A stretch of 64,000 bases of DNA from Rhodoferax aquaticus (GCF_006974105.1 NZ_CP036282.1:124001-188000), one strand, 5' to 3'; shown: positions 26,527 through 38,610, counted from the first letter of the stretch. The notes: generated by a model not told the origin, from the letters alone. Program-made: numbers and translations.

Positions 26527-27783
26527 TTACGTGCCAGCCCGCTCCAACATCGCATGCAACAGCACATTGCACCCAGCCGTGATGTGCTCTGGTTTCGCGT
26601 CTTCAATTTCGTTGTGGCTGATGCCGTCTTTGCAGGGGATGAAGATCATGCCGCTGGGGGCCAGCTTGGCCATGTAGACCGCGTCGTGCCCGGCACCTGA
26701 GACGGCGGGCATGTTGGAGTAGCCCAGCTTCTTGGCGGCGCGGCCCACGGCTTCTACGCAGTCGTCGTGGAAGGCAATCGCGTTGTAGCTGGACACCATT
26801 TCGATCTTCACATCCACGCCGTGTTCCTGCGCCACCTTGGCGGCAAAGGCTTTTACCTCGTCGGCCATTTGGTCTACCAGTGCGTCAGTGCTGTTGCGCA
26901 GGTCAATGCTGAACTTCACGCGGCCCGGAATCACGTTGCGGCTGTTGGGGAACACCTGCACCATGCCCACGGTGCCACGGCCATGCGGCGGGTGACGGTG
27001 GGCAGCGGCCACCACGTCTTGCATGATGCGCGTGGCGGCCAAGAGCGAGTCCTTGCGCAGCGCCATGGGTGTGGGGCCGGCGTGGGCCTCCATGCCGGTC
27101 ACGGTGCAGTCAAACCAGCGGATGCCCAGTACGCCACTGACTACGCCAATGGTCACGTCGTTGTCTTCGAGCACCGGGCCTTGTTCGATGTGCGTCTCGA
27201 AGTACGCACCAATCGGGTGGTCGCCCGGTTCTTGGTCTCCGATATAGCCAATGCGTTCCAACTCGCCCTTGACGCTTTTGCCCTCGGTGTCGGTCGCGGC
27301 ATAGGCATGCTCCAGCGTGAAGGCTTTGGCAAACACGCCCGAGCCCATCATCACCGGCACAAAGCGCGAGCCTTCTTCGTTGGTCCAGAAGGCCACTTCA
27401 ATCGGCGCTTCGGTCTCAATGCCCAGGTCGTTCAGGGTGCGTACCACCTCGATGCCCGCCAGCACACCGTAGTTGCCATCGAACTTGCCACCGGTGGGCT
27501 GGGTGTCGATATGGCTGCCGGTCATGATGGGTGGCAGGCTGTTGTTGCGGCCCGCGCGGCGCATGAAGCCGTTGCCGATTTTGTCGATGGTGACGGTCAT
27601 GCCGGCTTCACGCGCCCAACGGGTCACAAGGTCGCGGCCTTGCTTGTCCAGGTCGGTCAGCGTTAAGCGGCACACACCGCCTTTTTGTGTGGCACCAATT
27701 TGCGCCAGCTCCATCAACGAGGCCCAGAGGCGCTCGCCGTTGATGCGGATATTGTTGAGATCGATGGCGGTTGCTGTGGTCAT
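26527..27783 (-). CDS. Zn-dependent amidohydrolase (N-carbamoyl-beta-alanine amidohydrolase type)
   Basis: 418 residues, M20/allantoate amidohydrolase family. Metal site GSHIDTQPTGGKFDGNYGV (His near 87, Asp near 98) and TNEEGSRFVPVMMGSG with the catalytic Glu; a downstream HIEQGPVLE block and a C-terminal GAGHDAVYMA supply further ligands. In the reductive pyrimidine pathway it hydrolyses N-carbamoyl-beta-alanine to beta-alanine, CO2 and ammonia; a hydantoin-type carbamoylase role is the alternative. It follows the dihydropyrimidinase gene by 18 bases. A decayed copy of its last 45 codons lies at 21756. Confidence 0.9.
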   Translation of the reverse strand: MTTATAIDLNNIRINGERLWASLMELAQIGATQKGGVCRLTLTDLDKQGRDLVTRWAREAGMTVTIDKIGNGFMRRAGRNNSLPPIMTGSHIDTQPTGGKFDGNYGVLAGIEVVRTLNDLGIETEAPIEVAFWTNEEGSRFVPVMMGSGVFAKAFTLEHAYAATDTEGKSVKGELERIGYIGDQEPGDHPIGAYFETHIEQGPVLEDNDVTIGVVSGVLGIRWFDCTVTGMEAHAGPTPMALRKDSLLAATRIMQDVVAAAHRHPPHGRGTVGMVQVFPNSRNVIPGRVKFSIDLRNSTDALVDQMADEVKAFAAKVAQEHGVDVKIEMVSSYNAIAFHDDCVEAVGRAAKKLGYSNMPAVSGAGHDAVYMAKLAPSGMIFIPCKDGISHNEIEDAKPEHITAGCNVLLHAMLERAGT

Positions 27784-27801
27784 GGTGCTGTCCTTGTGGG
27801 C

Positions 27802-30643
<2,842 letters not shown>

Positions 30644-30681
30644 GGTGATCTCCGAATCTGTGAATGGGGTGGGGGTGTGCC

Positions 30682-32031
30682 TTAGGCGCGCAGCAATTGG
30701 GCGTGGATGGCTTTGGCAGACTGCTTGCCGTGCTCTACGGCCTCGACCGTGAGGTCTAGGCCGCCTGCGCGGCAGTCGCCACCGGCCCACACGCCTGGCA
30801 GGTTGGTGGTGCCCTGTGCGTCGGTGGCAATGCGCCCACCGCTCAAGGTCAGGCCGGCTTGCTCCAGCACGGGGTTGCCCAGTTGTTGGCCAATGGCTTT
30901 GAGCACGGTGTCGGCTTCAAAGGTTTCGGTTTCGCCTGTGGGCGTTGGTTTGCCGTTGACCAAGGTTTGGCGTGCAAATTTAACCGCGTTGACGTGGCCG
31001 TTTGCGCCCAGCACTTCGACGGGGGCCAGCCAGTGGTGAATGGTGACGCCATGGGTTTGCGCCCATTCTTGCTCGGCGGTAGAGGCGGACATATTGTCTT
31101 TGCCACGGCGGTAGACCATGTGCACTTCCTGCGCGCCCAAGAGTTTGCTTTGTACTGCGGCGTCTACTGCGGTCATGCCACCGCCGATGACCACCACGCG
31201 GCGGCCCACCGGCAAGGTGGAGAGGTCTTGGGTTTGGCGTAGGGTGGCAATGAAGTCCACCGCGTCTTGCACGCCTTGCAGGCTTTCACCGGCCACGCCA
31301 AGCTGGTGCGTGGTAGACAGGCCCATTCCCAGGAACAGTGCGTCATAGTTCTGGCGCAGTGCATCGATTTGCGAAGTAGTCTCTAGCTTCCAGTTGTGGC
31401 GAATCTCAATGCCGCCAATGTCCAAGAGCCATTGCACTTCTTTTTGCGCGAAGTCGTTAGGGGTTTTGTAGCTGGCCAAGCCGTATTCATTCAAACCACC
31501 GGCTTTGGGGCGGGCATCAAACACCACCACGTTGTGACCCAGGCGCGCCAGGGTGTAGGCGCAGGCCAAGCCTGCAGGGCCGGCGCCGACCACGGCGATC
31601 TTTTTGCCAGTGGCGGGTGCCCGCGTAAATACTTGGGGGCGGTCACTTTCCATGAGCGCGTCTACGGCGTGGCGTTGCAGGCGGCCAATGAGTACGGGCG
31701 CACCTTCTTGGGTGTTGCGCACGCAAACGGCTTCGCACAGGTTCTCCGTGGGGCACACCCGGGCGCACATGCCGCCCAAGGGGTTGGAGTCCAAGATGGT
31801 GGTGGCAGCGCCGCGCAGATTGCCCTCGCCAATACGGCGAATGAAGGAGGGCACGTCAATGCTGGTCGGGCAGGCCGTGGCGCAAGGGGCGTCGTAGCAG
31901 TAGAGGCAGCGCTCCGCTTCCAGCACCGCCTGGGCTTGGGTCATGCGGGGGCTTGCGTCGGCAAAGGCGTGGGCATATTCCGCAGCGCTTAGGCGGCCGG
32001 GGCGGACATCAGGTTGGGTGGTGGTGGACAC
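30682..32031 (-). CDS. preT: NAD-dependent dihydropyrimidine dehydrogenase subunit PreT
   Basis: 449 residues from a GTG at 32031 with AGGAG eight bases upstream (32040-32044); a second GTG at 32067 is less well placed. GltD-like FAD/NAD(P)H module: N-terminal Fe-S region CLYCYDAPCATACP and CARVCPTENLCEAVC, then FAD Rossmann VVGAGPAGLACAYTLARLG and NAD(P) Rossmann VVIGGGMTAVDAAVQS. Passes electrons from NADH to PreA. First gene of the ten-kilobase pyrimidine operon, with a RutR-like palindrome about 50 bases upstream. Confidence 0.93.
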   Translation of the reverse strand: MSTTTQPDVRPGRLSAAEYAHAFADASPRMTQAQAVLEAERCLYCYDAPCATACPTSIDVPSFIRRIGEGNLRGAATTILDSNPLGGMCARVCPTENLCEAVCVRNTQEGAPVLIGRLQRHAVDALMESDRPQVFTRAPATGKKIAVVGAGPAGLACAYTLARLGHNVVVFDARPKAGGLNEYGLASYKTPNDFAQKEVQWLLDIGGIEIRHNWKLETTSQIDALRQNYDALFLGMGLSTTHQLGVAGESLQGVQDAVDFIATLRQTQDLSTLPVGRRVVVIGGGMTAVDAAVQSKLLGAQEVHMVYRRGKDNMSASTAEQEWAQTHGVTIHHWLAPVEVLGANGHVNAVKFARQTLVNGKPTPTGETETFEADTVLKAIGQQLGNPVLEQAGLTLSGGRIATDAQGTTNLPGVWAGGDCRAGGLDLTVEAVEHGKQSAKAIHAQLLRA

Positions 32032-32079
32032 GCTGGCAACTCCTGTGAAGGTGGGTGGATTCGGCACATTTCCAAAAAA

Positions 32080-32095
32080 CTGACCGTTTAGTCAA
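32080..32095. promoter_or_regulatory. RutR-like operator upstream of preT
   Basis: On the minus strand this reads TTGACTAAACGGTCAG, an inverted repeat. It matches the enterobacterial RutR consensus TTGACCANNTGGTCAA at 11 of 14 specified positions, as I recall that consensus. RutR is a TetR-family regulator that senses uracil. The site is 49 bases upstream of the preT start and fits control of the pyrimidine operon. No TetR-family gene is in the window. Confidence 0.65.
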
Positions 32096-32244
32096 GTTAT
32101 GAATTGCATACTAGCAATCCGTGTGCCATGCCGTAACTAGGGTTTGTCCGCTCAGGGTTTTCCTTGTCATAGCGTTGTCACGGTACCGTCATACCAGCGG
32201 AATAGAGTGCCAAGGCTTCGCCCCACAACTTCTAAGGTCTTCCC

Positions 32245-33255
32245 ATGTTTCTCAAAAGCGCAGCGGTCGTGATTGCCGCACTCAGCCTGATCTCTTGTGC
32301 CACGACTGGCACACAATCAGCCCAGTCGTACTCTTTCGGTCTGTGGGGTGACATGCCTTACAAAAAGGCGGGTGACGATGCCAAGCTGCCCGCAGTTTTG
32401 CAAAGCATCAACAAGTCAGACATCGCGTTCTCGCTGTACGACGGTGACATCAAAGACGGCAGCTCTAAATGCACCGACGACATTTACACCGACGCGTTGA
32501 AGATGTTTGGCAGCATGAGCAAGCCTGTGGTTTACATCCCGGGTGACAACGAGTGGACCGACTGCCACCGCACCAACAACGGTGGCTACAACGCCCTAGA
32601 GCGTTTGACACACCTGCGCAAAGTGATGTTCCCCACCCTCAACAGCTTGGGCCAGACGCAAATGCCCATGGAGCACCAGGGCAAGTTGGGTGAAAAGTAT
32701 GTAGAGAACGTGCGCTTTGCGCGTGGTGGCGTAGTGTTTGTGGGCCTCAATGTCCCAGGCAGCAACAACAATGTGATCATGAGCGAGAAAGAGTGCAAAG
32801 ACAAAAGCGCGCGTGATTCCGCCCAGTGCGATGCCTCTAACGCAGAGTACCTAGAGCGCGACGCAGCCAATATCGAATGGTTGGCACAGTCCTTCAAAGC
32901 GGCCAAGGAGCAAGGTGCCAAAGGGCTTGTGTTGGTGATTCAAGCGGACCCAGGATTTGACTTGCCTGAGACAGAGAGCATTGACGAAAGCGAAGCGCCA
33001 GGCCAAAGCGGCTACCGCAACTTCATTGCCGCCGTGACCAAAGAAACCGAAAAGTTCAACGGCCAAGTGCTTTTGGTGCATGGTGACACGCACTTCTTCA
33101 AGATGGACAAGCCCTTGTACAGCCCCACCAAGCTCTTGCCTAACCTGACCCGCTTGCAAACCTTTGGCAGCCCTTCGCTGCACTGGGTCAAGGTGACCGT
33201 AGATACCACTACGGAGCAAGTGTTTACCGTAACACCGGTGATCGTTCGCCAGTAA
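32245..33255 (+). CDS. Metallophosphoesterase-like lipoprotein
   Basis: 336 residues. The signal peptide ends in a lipobox LISC (Cys18), so a lipid-anchored envelope protein. Calcineurin-type phosphoesterase motifs are present: GLWGDMP (first metal Asp), YDGDIKDG, VYIPGDNEWTDC (GDN-type) and LLVHGDTHFF (GD.H). The order and spacing fit the family, while the sequence between motifs is divergent. Substrate unknown; a phosphomonoester or nucleotide in the periplasm is plausible. AAGG upstream of ATG. It stands alone, divergent from preT. Confidence 0.75.
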   Translation: MFLKSAAVVIAALSLISCATTGTQSAQSYSFGLWGDMPYKKAGDDAKLPAVLQSINKSDIAFSLYDGDIKDGSSKCTDDIYTDALKMFGSMSKPVVYIPGDNEWTDCHRTNNGGYNALERLTHLRKVMFPTLNSLGQTQMPMEHQGKLGEKYVENVRFARGGVVFVGLNVPGSNNNVIMSEKECKDKSARDSAQCDASNAEYLERDAANIEWLAQSFKAAKEQGAKGLVLVIQADPGFDLPETESIDESEAPGQSGYRNFIAAVTKETEKFNGQVLLVHGDTHFFKMDKPLYSPTKLLPNLTRLQTFGSPSLHWVKVTVDTTTEQVFTVTPVIVRQ

Positions 33256-33280
33256 GGTGCTCCACTAGGGCGGCTTCACA

Positions 33281-33970
33281 TCAGCGCGTAAGCGCGGTGA
33301 AGTCGTCCCAGTGTAAAACCTCGTTGCCATAGCGCTCTTGCAGCAGATTGCGCGCAAAGGCGGCGCCCAAGGTCTCTACGGGGATGCCTCGGTACTTGCG
33401 CAAAGGCCCTGCCAGCACCGGCTGCAGGTGGGGCCACACCGCGAGCGTGATGGCCTGTTGCACACCATAGCGGTTGGTGGGCGTCAAAATCATCGAAGGC
33501 TGGAACAGACTTAAGCGGTGAAAGCCCAAGGCCAGCAAACCTTGCTCTAGCTCGCCCTTGGTGCGCAAGTACAGCGACGCTGACTTGGCGTTAGCACCTA
33601 CTGATCCCAACAGTTCAAAATGCCGCACACCGGCTTGCTTGCAAGCGGTGGCAAACGCCAACACGGCGTCTTTGTCAATGCGCACGAATTCTGCCTTGCT
33701 GATCACGCTAGGCTGGCCCACCCCCAAGGTGCAAATAGCCGTGGTATGGCCCTTGAGCAAATGGGCGTAACTCGTGGGCTCCAGCACATCCACGGTGTGT
33801 TGATGCACGCGCGCATCGCTGACACCGGCAACGTTCTTGCGATTGAGCAGCGTCACTTGATCAACCTCAGACAGGGCGATCAGGGCCTTGAGGGCTTGCC
33901 CCCCCACAGCGCCGCTGGCACCCAGCATGACAACGGACAGCTTGGTATTCATCGCAGAGGGTTTAGGCAT
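33281..33970 (-). CDS. NAD(P)-binding Rossmann protein (HTATIP2-like)
   Basis: 229 residues, atypical short-chain dehydrogenase fold. Dinucleotide motif VVMLGASGAVGGQALKAL near residues 13-30, followed by TLGVGQPSVISKAEF and a HFELLGSVGANAKS block that are standard in HTATIP2/YbjT-like proteins. ATG at 33970 has GGAG nine bases upstream. Probably a stress-linked or regulatory oxidoreductase; substrate unknown. It is co-directional with the Old Yellow Enzyme gene upstream, 69 bases away. Confidence 0.8.
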   Translation of the reverse strand: MPKPSAMNTKLSVVMLGASGAVGGQALKALIALSEVDQVTLLNRKNVAGVSDARVHQHTVDVLEPTSYAHLLKGHTTAICTLGVGQPSVISKAEFVRIDKDAVLAFATACKQAGVRHFELLGSVGANAKSASLYLRTKGELEQGLLALGFHRLSLFQPSMILTPTNRYGVQQAITLAVWPHLQPVLAGPLRKYRGIPVETLGAAFARNLLQERYGNEVLHWDDFTALTR

Positions 33971-34039
33971 GGTTGAGGTCTCCAGTCAGGGTGCGCCATT
34001 GTGCACAAGGCTGTACGGGCAAAAACGAAGGTGGGCACG

Positions 34040-35305
34040 CTAGTTGGCGCGCAGCTTGGTAGGTTTGCGCTTTTTCTTACCTGCCAGTGCCATATGGAAT
34101 GCTTGTTTGGCAAACACCCAGAGACCTGATTCTTTGGGTTTGGTGCGCTCACCGCGCCCAATGCGTTTGAGCTGCCCGGTGTACCAACTGATTTCCAAGA
34201 GCCCCAAGCGGTCAATCGCCTTGATGCCCGTCGTGATGGGTTTGACCGTCTGCAGCGCGGGTTTACCTGCCAACAAACGCAGCGGCACATCAGGCTCAAT
34301 GGCCATGATGCGGGCAATGCCCACCATGTCTACCGCACCGGATTCGATGGCTTGCGCCATGCCCTGGGCCGTGCGAAAACCACCGGTCACCACCAAGGGC
34401 GTGGTGACTGCCTTGCGTGCCTTCTCGGCAAACTCCAAAAAGTAGGCCTCGCGCTGGCGCGTGCTTTCTTTGGTGGGCGCGGCTTTGCTGCCCACGCCTG
34501 TCATCACGGGGGCTTCGTAGGTGCCGCCAGAAATCTCGATGAGGTCAATGCCCGCATTGGCCAAGGCGCGCACCGTGTCCAGCGACTCTTCTTCCGTAAA
34601 CCCACCGCGCTGGAAGTCGGCCGAATTGAGCTTGATACCAATGGGGAACTTGGGCCCAACGACCGCCCGCATGGCTTGGTAGACCTGCAGCACAAAGTGC
34701 CTGCGCTTTTCTGGGGTGCCTCCCCAGTCGTCGTCACGGGTGTTGTGAAGCGGCGATAAAAACTGGCTGACCAAGTAGCCATGCGCGCCGTGGATTTGAA
34801 CGCCGGAAAAACCTGCCTTTTTAACGATGCCTGCTGCGGTGGCGAAGCGCTGCACCAAGGCGTGCACTTCGGCGTCTTCCAGCGTACGGGGCGTCGAAAA
34901 AAAGGCTTGCATATCGGGCCTAAACGGCACAGCCGATGGCGCCACGGTTTCACGGTTTAGGCCGCGCGGGGCTTGCTTGCCAGGGTGGTTGAGTTGCACC
35001 CAGCACTGTGTGCCTTGCTCTGTAGCCGCTTGGGCCCATGCTTGCAGCGCGCCTAGGTGGCGCTCGTCTTCAATCACCACATTGCCGGGCTCGCCGCGGG
35101 CGCGCAGGTCCACCATCACATTGCCCGTGATGCACAGGCCAATGCCACCTTGCGCCCAGGCCTGATACAGGCGGGTGAGTTCGGGCGTGGCGGCTCCATC
35201 GCGTGTGCCTAATGCCTCGGACATGGCCGACTTGAGCAAGCGGTTCTTGAGGGTGATGCCGTTGCGCAGCTTCAAGGGCTGTGCGAGTACCGAGTGGGGT
35301 GTCAT
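34040..35305 (-). CDS. NADH:flavin oxidoreductase, Old Yellow Enzyme family
   Basis: 421 residues from ATG at 35305 (MTPHSVLAQPLKLRNG); the open frame continues upstream without a site. FMN-barrel layout: KNRLLKSAMSEALGTRDG near 20-37, the substrate-binding GVQIHGAHGYLVSQFLSP with the catalytic His/His or His/Asn pair region, and C-terminal VVTGGFRTAQGMAQAI and VGIARIMA for FMN phosphate. Reduces activated alkenes or related substrates. A basic tail (KKKRKPTKL) extends past the barrel. Divergent from the serine hydrolase gene. Confidence 0.88.
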   Translation of the reverse strand: MTPHSVLAQPLKLRNGITLKNRLLKSAMSEALGTRDGAATPELTRLYQAWAQGGIGLCITGNVMVDLRARGEPGNVVIEDERHLGALQAWAQAATEQGTQCWVQLNHPGKQAPRGLNRETVAPSAVPFRPDMQAFFSTPRTLEDAEVHALVQRFATAAGIVKKAGFSGVQIHGAHGYLVSQFLSPLHNTRDDDWGGTPEKRRHFVLQVYQAMRAVVGPKFPIGIKLNSADFQRGGFTEEESLDTVRALANAGIDLIEISGGTYEAPVMTGVGSKAAPTKESTRQREAYFLEFAEKARKAVTTPLVVTGGFRTAQGMAQAIESGAVDMVGIARIMAIEPDVPLRLLAGKPALQTVKPITTGIKAIDRLGLLEISWYTGQLKRIGRGERTKPKESGLWVFAKQAFHMALAGKKKRKPTKLRAN

Positions 35306-35419
35306 GAGCGGGTGTCCAAGGTGGCCAGGAGAAGGGGCATGGTAGTCACAAAGCCAGCGCTTGACTGCGCCCCAGGTGACAAAACTGCCCACTTTAAGCG
35401 GGCCTCTCTAGTGACAAGG

Positions 35420-35447
35420 TGTCCGCTTTTTGACCGATATTGTCCGC
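35420..35447. promoter_or_regulatory. Direct-repeat candidate operator for an AraC-type regulator
   Basis: TGTCCGC at 35420-35426 and again at 35441-35447, 21 bases start to start, i.e. two helical turns on the same DNA face. It lies about 100 bases upstream of the serine hydrolase gene, whose downstream neighbour encodes an AraC regulator. The layout is typical of AraC/XylS-family sites. Not proven. Confidence 0.45.
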
Positions 35448-35548
35448 GGTACAGCATGCAGCCCACGGGCTAGTTTGATTCAATGACAATGAGGCCCGTG
35501 CCAGTTGGTCGCGGAGCCAGTTGATCCCTTATTGACTCAGGAGAACTC

Positions 35549-36766
35549 ATGCGCTGGATCCCTCGTTCACGTATTGCCCAAAGCCTGTTGGCTGTGGTTT
35601 TGCTTTTTGCTGCTTGGCAGGCCGGTCACCTGGGCTGGCGTTATTGGCAGTTTGAGACGCTGTTCCGGGGTGACCGCATCGTGGAAAACTTCCGCTCCAT
35701 GCCAAGCTTCTTCAATTCCGTTGCCATGCACAACTCTGGCGAGGTGATGCCCTGGCCTGTCGCGCCCCAGGTTTTGCCAACTAGCTTCAAGTTTGTGGGG
35801 AAGGAATATGCGTTGCAGGACTGGATTACCAGCACCGGCACCACAGGCCTGATGGTGGTGGCCGATGGCAAAGTGGCGTTTGAGCAGTACTACCAAGACA
35901 ATACAGCGCAGACCGAAGCTATCTCGTGGTCATTGGGCAAGTCCTTTGTATCCTCGCTCGTCGGTTTCGCCCTTGCTGACGGCTCCATCAAGAGCCTGCG
36001 CGACCCGGTCAGTCAGTATGTGCCTGCGCTCAAAGGCGGGGGCTACGAGGGTGTGTCGATTCAGGATGTGCTCGAAATGTCGTCAGGCATCGACTTTGAT
36101 GAAGACTACGCCAATCCGGACGCGGGTATCAACCAATTGGGTCAGCGTATCTTCCTAGGGCAGACGACCAACGACTGGGTTGCGCAGCGCAAGCGTGCCA
36201 AGGCACCCGGCACCGAACACCACTACATCAGCATTGACACCCAGGTGCTGGGCATGGTGTTGGAAGCGGCCACCGGTAAAGGCCTGGCGCACTACATGCA
36301 AGACAAGCTCTGGAGCCAAATAGGTGCTGAGGGCGATGCGCGCTGGCTCACGGATGCGCATGGAGCTGTCTTGGCCTTTGCAGGACTCAATGCCCGCCTG
36401 CGCGACTACGCCCGCTTCGGGCAGTTGTACCTGGACGGTGGCCGCAATCTGCGGGGCGTGCAAGTGCTTCCAGAAGCTTGGGTGCGCGAGTCAGTGAAGC
36501 CCCGCACGCCCTACCTTCAGCCGGGACGCTTGGTAGAAGAGGGCAGCCCGAAGTTGGGCTACGCCTACCAGTGGTGGATTCCGAAAAGCGAAGAAGGTGA
36601 ATTCATGGCGATTGGCGTGTACGGTCAGTTTATTTATGTGAACCCTAAGCGCCGTGTCGTGATCGCCAAAAACACGGCCTACGTGGACTACAACACGGAT
36701 GGCAGCCGCATGGAGTACCAAAGCATCGAAGCATTCCGTGCGATTGCCAAAGCACTCAAGCCCTGA
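35549..36766 (+). CDS. Serine hydrolase (class C beta-lactamase-like)
   Basis: 405 residues with an N-terminal membrane anchor or signal segment (IAQSLLAVVLLFAAWQAGHLGW). Beta-lactamase/esterase fold with SxxK motif SLGK in AISWSLGKSFVSSLVG, a tyrosine motif HHYISIDTQVLG, and a C-terminal KTG-equivalent region near GYAYQWWIP. Envelope-located esterase or peptidase is more likely than antibiotic resistance. AGGAG upstream of ATG at 35549. Followed after six bases by an AraC regulator gene, so co-transcribed. Confidence 0.8.
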   Translation: MRWIPRSRIAQSLLAVVLLFAAWQAGHLGWRYWQFETLFRGDRIVENFRSMPSFFNSVAMHNSGEVMPWPVAPQVLPTSFKFVGKEYALQDWITSTGTTGLMVVADGKVAFEQYYQDNTAQTEAISWSLGKSFVSSLVGFALADGSIKSLRDPVSQYVPALKGGGYEGVSIQDVLEMSSGIDFDEDYANPDAGINQLGQRIFLGQTTNDWVAQRKRAKAPGTEHHYISIDTQVLGMVLEAATGKGLAHYMQDKLWSQIGAEGDARWLTDAHGAVLAFAGLNARLRDYARFGQLYLDGGRNLRGVQVLPEAWVRESVKPRTPYLQPGRLVEEGSPKLGYAYQWWIPKSEEGEFMAIGVYGQFIYVNPKRRVVIAKNTAYVDYNTDGSRMEYQSIEAFRAIAKALKP

Positions 36767-36772
36767 ACTGGC

Positions 36773-37789
36773 ATGACGAGACGAATGGCTGGGGTGATCC
36801 CCTCACATCGACCTGAGGGCATTGCATGGGACTTTGGCTTGCGTCCGCTCCAGCAATACCTCGCAGCCCATGCACCCATGTTGCGCCCACCCGCCGGGCT
36901 GAACAGCGAACAGCTGTTTGCATGGTTGGCGCGCAACGTCACTGATCCTGCGCATGGGCTGCTTTTGGGGCAGTGCTATCGGATTACGGACTATGGCCCA
37001 GTGAGCTTGGCCATGCTCTGTGCCCAGGACATTGGCCAGGCGACGCAGGTGATTTCTGCCCATTTACTGGAGTTCAACAGCCACATCGCCAGCTTTGACT
37101 TGTCCGCTTGTGCGGGGGAAGTCGTGGTGGAGGTGCGATTCAGGGCTGACGTGCTCCAGCAGGAGGCGGTGCACCGTTTCCATGCCAACGTCATGGCCGC
37201 GGCCACCTTGCGTTTGGTGGCCGATCTGGTGGGCCCACGGCGCTGCCTGCGCCGTATGGTCTTGCCGCTGCAAGCCCCCCAAGCAGCGATGAAGGCCTAC
37301 TTTCAGGTGCCTGTCGAGTTTCAGGGGGCCAGCGTGCGGTTTCATTGGGATGGCGATTTTCTCCATTGGCCCCTGCCCACTGCCAACGCCGCCACCTTTG
37401 AAGCAGCGCTGCGCGCTTGCGGCAGCCAACTCAATGCACGGCTTGAGCATGCCTTGGGTGGCACGGCACAGCGCGTAGCCCAACTGCTGGCCTCGTGTGC
37501 CGATGCCTTGCCCTCTATGCGCGCGGTGGCCCAGCACATGCATATGTGCGAGCGCACCCTGCGACGCCGCTTGGAACGCGAAGGCCGCAGTTTTGGTGTG
37601 CTGCTTGAGGAGGTTCAATGGGCACGTGCGCAAGCCCTATTGGCTGTTCCTACGCATAGCACCGCCTCTATCGCTGCCCAGCTTGGCATGGCGAACCCCT
37701 CGACCTTGCGCACCTTGGTAAAGCGCCGCGCGGGCATGGACCTGGTGCGCTACCGAGCCTTACGTACCCAACCTGGCATGTCAAATTGA
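36773..37789 (+). CDS. AraC family transcriptional regulator (arabinose-binding-domain-like)
   Basis: 338 residues, the OruR/ArgR-like size class: an N-terminal AraC-binding-type domain of about 200 residues (GLLLGQCYRITDYGPVSLAML) and a C-terminal double helix-turn-helix (MRAVAQHMHMCERTLRRRL, then ASIAAQLGMANPSTLRTL). Starts six bases after the serine hydrolase stop, so probably controls the shared operon and perhaps the divergent Old Yellow Enzyme gene. TGTCCGC direct repeats upstream of the operon are its candidate site. Inducer unknown. Confidence 0.88.
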   Translation: MTRRMAGVIPSHRPEGIAWDFGLRPLQQYLAAHAPMLRPPAGLNSEQLFAWLARNVTDPAHGLLLGQCYRITDYGPVSLAMLCAQDIGQATQVISAHLLEFNSHIASFDLSACAGEVVVEVRFRADVLQQEAVHRFHANVMAAATLRLVADLVGPRRCLRRMVLPLQAPQAAMKAYFQVPVEFQGASVRFHWDGDFLHWPLPTANAATFEAALRACGSQLNARLEHALGGTAQRVAQLLASCADALPSMRAVAQHMHMCERTLRRRLEREGRSFGVLLEEVQWARAQALLAVPTHSTASIAAQLGMANPSTLRTLVKRRAGMDLVRYRALRTQPGMSN

Positions 37790-37817
37790 ATTCGGGTGTA
37801 GCAAGGTGCTGTGCCAG

Positions 37818-38597
37818 CTACGGGCCACTGGCCCCGCGCTGAAGCTCCGCCAGCACATGGCTCGCCAGCGCTTGGCCCCACGCTGCATAGCCTGCGGGCC
37901 CGGGGTGAAAGCCGTCGCTGGCCAAACCTTGCTGTGCGTTTTGGCTGGGCAACGCATGCAGGCGGCGCCACGGTGACGCAGCCACTGCGCGGTGCAAGCC
38001 TGCGTTCATGGCGTGCGCCCACTGCCCCATGAACCAGCGCAGCGGCTGGGGCAGGGCGCTGAAGGCGTGCATAGGCGGCACGGCGCAGTGCACCAAGAGG
38101 CGCGGGCCGAACTTGGTTTGGATGGTGCTGGCAATGCGCTCTTGGTGCTGCACCCACGCGGTGGGCGCGCGCAAGGCGGTGACATCGTTCACGCCCATGG
38201 ACAGCACCACCACATCAAACGCTTGGGGGCTGGCCTGGTCTAGGCGGGCTTGCAAGGCGGGGGAGTCGTGGCCCGTGGTGGCCCACAAGTCCCAGTGCAC
38301 GGTGTAGTGCGCGGCCAAGTGGTGCAGCAGCTGACCGCTTAAGGCTTGGGCCTGGTCGGCAGCGCCTACGCCAGCGGCTGCGGAGTCTCCAGCAATGAGC
38401 ACGCGTAGCGCAGGTCCTGCGCCCACCGTACCCGTGCGTGGGCCGGGCGGTTCTGGAAGCCGAGGCGTAACCCGGCGCACATAGCGGCCTTGCAGCCACA
38501 GCACCGGCGCCAAGCTGCCCAAGAGTGCGAGCCGCAGCCACGAAGGCAAGGCTTGTGGCCGCGTAGACGCGGTGGCATGGCCTGAGGACTCAGGCAT
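37818..38597 (-). CDS. SGNH/GDSL-type hydrolase
   Basis: 259 residues. An N-terminal hydrophobic segment (LRLALLGSLAPVLWLQG) suggests a membrane-anchored protein. Block I is LIAGDSAAAGVGA with the nucleophilic Ser; block III is VLSMGVNDVTAL (GxND); block V is SDGFHPGPAGY with the Asp/His pair. Lipase or esterase activity on an acyl or carbohydrate ester is expected. Downstream on the same strand is nothing; upstream lies the ABC-F gene with a repeat in between. Confidence 0.88.
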   Translation of the reverse strand: MPESSGHATASTRPQALPSWLRLALLGSLAPVLWLQGRYVRRVTPRLPEPPGPRTGTVGAGPALRVLIAGDSAAAGVGAADQAQALSGQLLHHLAAHYTVHWDLWATTGHDSPALQARLDQASPQAFDVVVLSMGVNDVTALRAPTAWVQHQERIASTIQTKFGPRLLVHCAVPPMHAFSALPQPLRWFMGQWAHAMNAGLHRAVAASPWRRLHALPSQNAQQGLASDGFHPGPAGYAAWGQALASHVLAELQRGASGP

Positions 38598-38610
38598 GGT
38601 TTGTGAGATG

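Noticed and set aside
30682..32031. Glutamate synthase small subunit (GltD)
   Set aside because: The GltD-like fold is shared, but the neighbours preA, dihydropyrimidinase and amidohydrolase identify it as PreT.
35549..36766. Antibiotic-resistance class C beta-lactamase
   Set aside because: The SxxK motif is present, but the Tyr motif and KTG box are not canonical, and there is no AmpR-type neighbour; a general serine esterase fits better.
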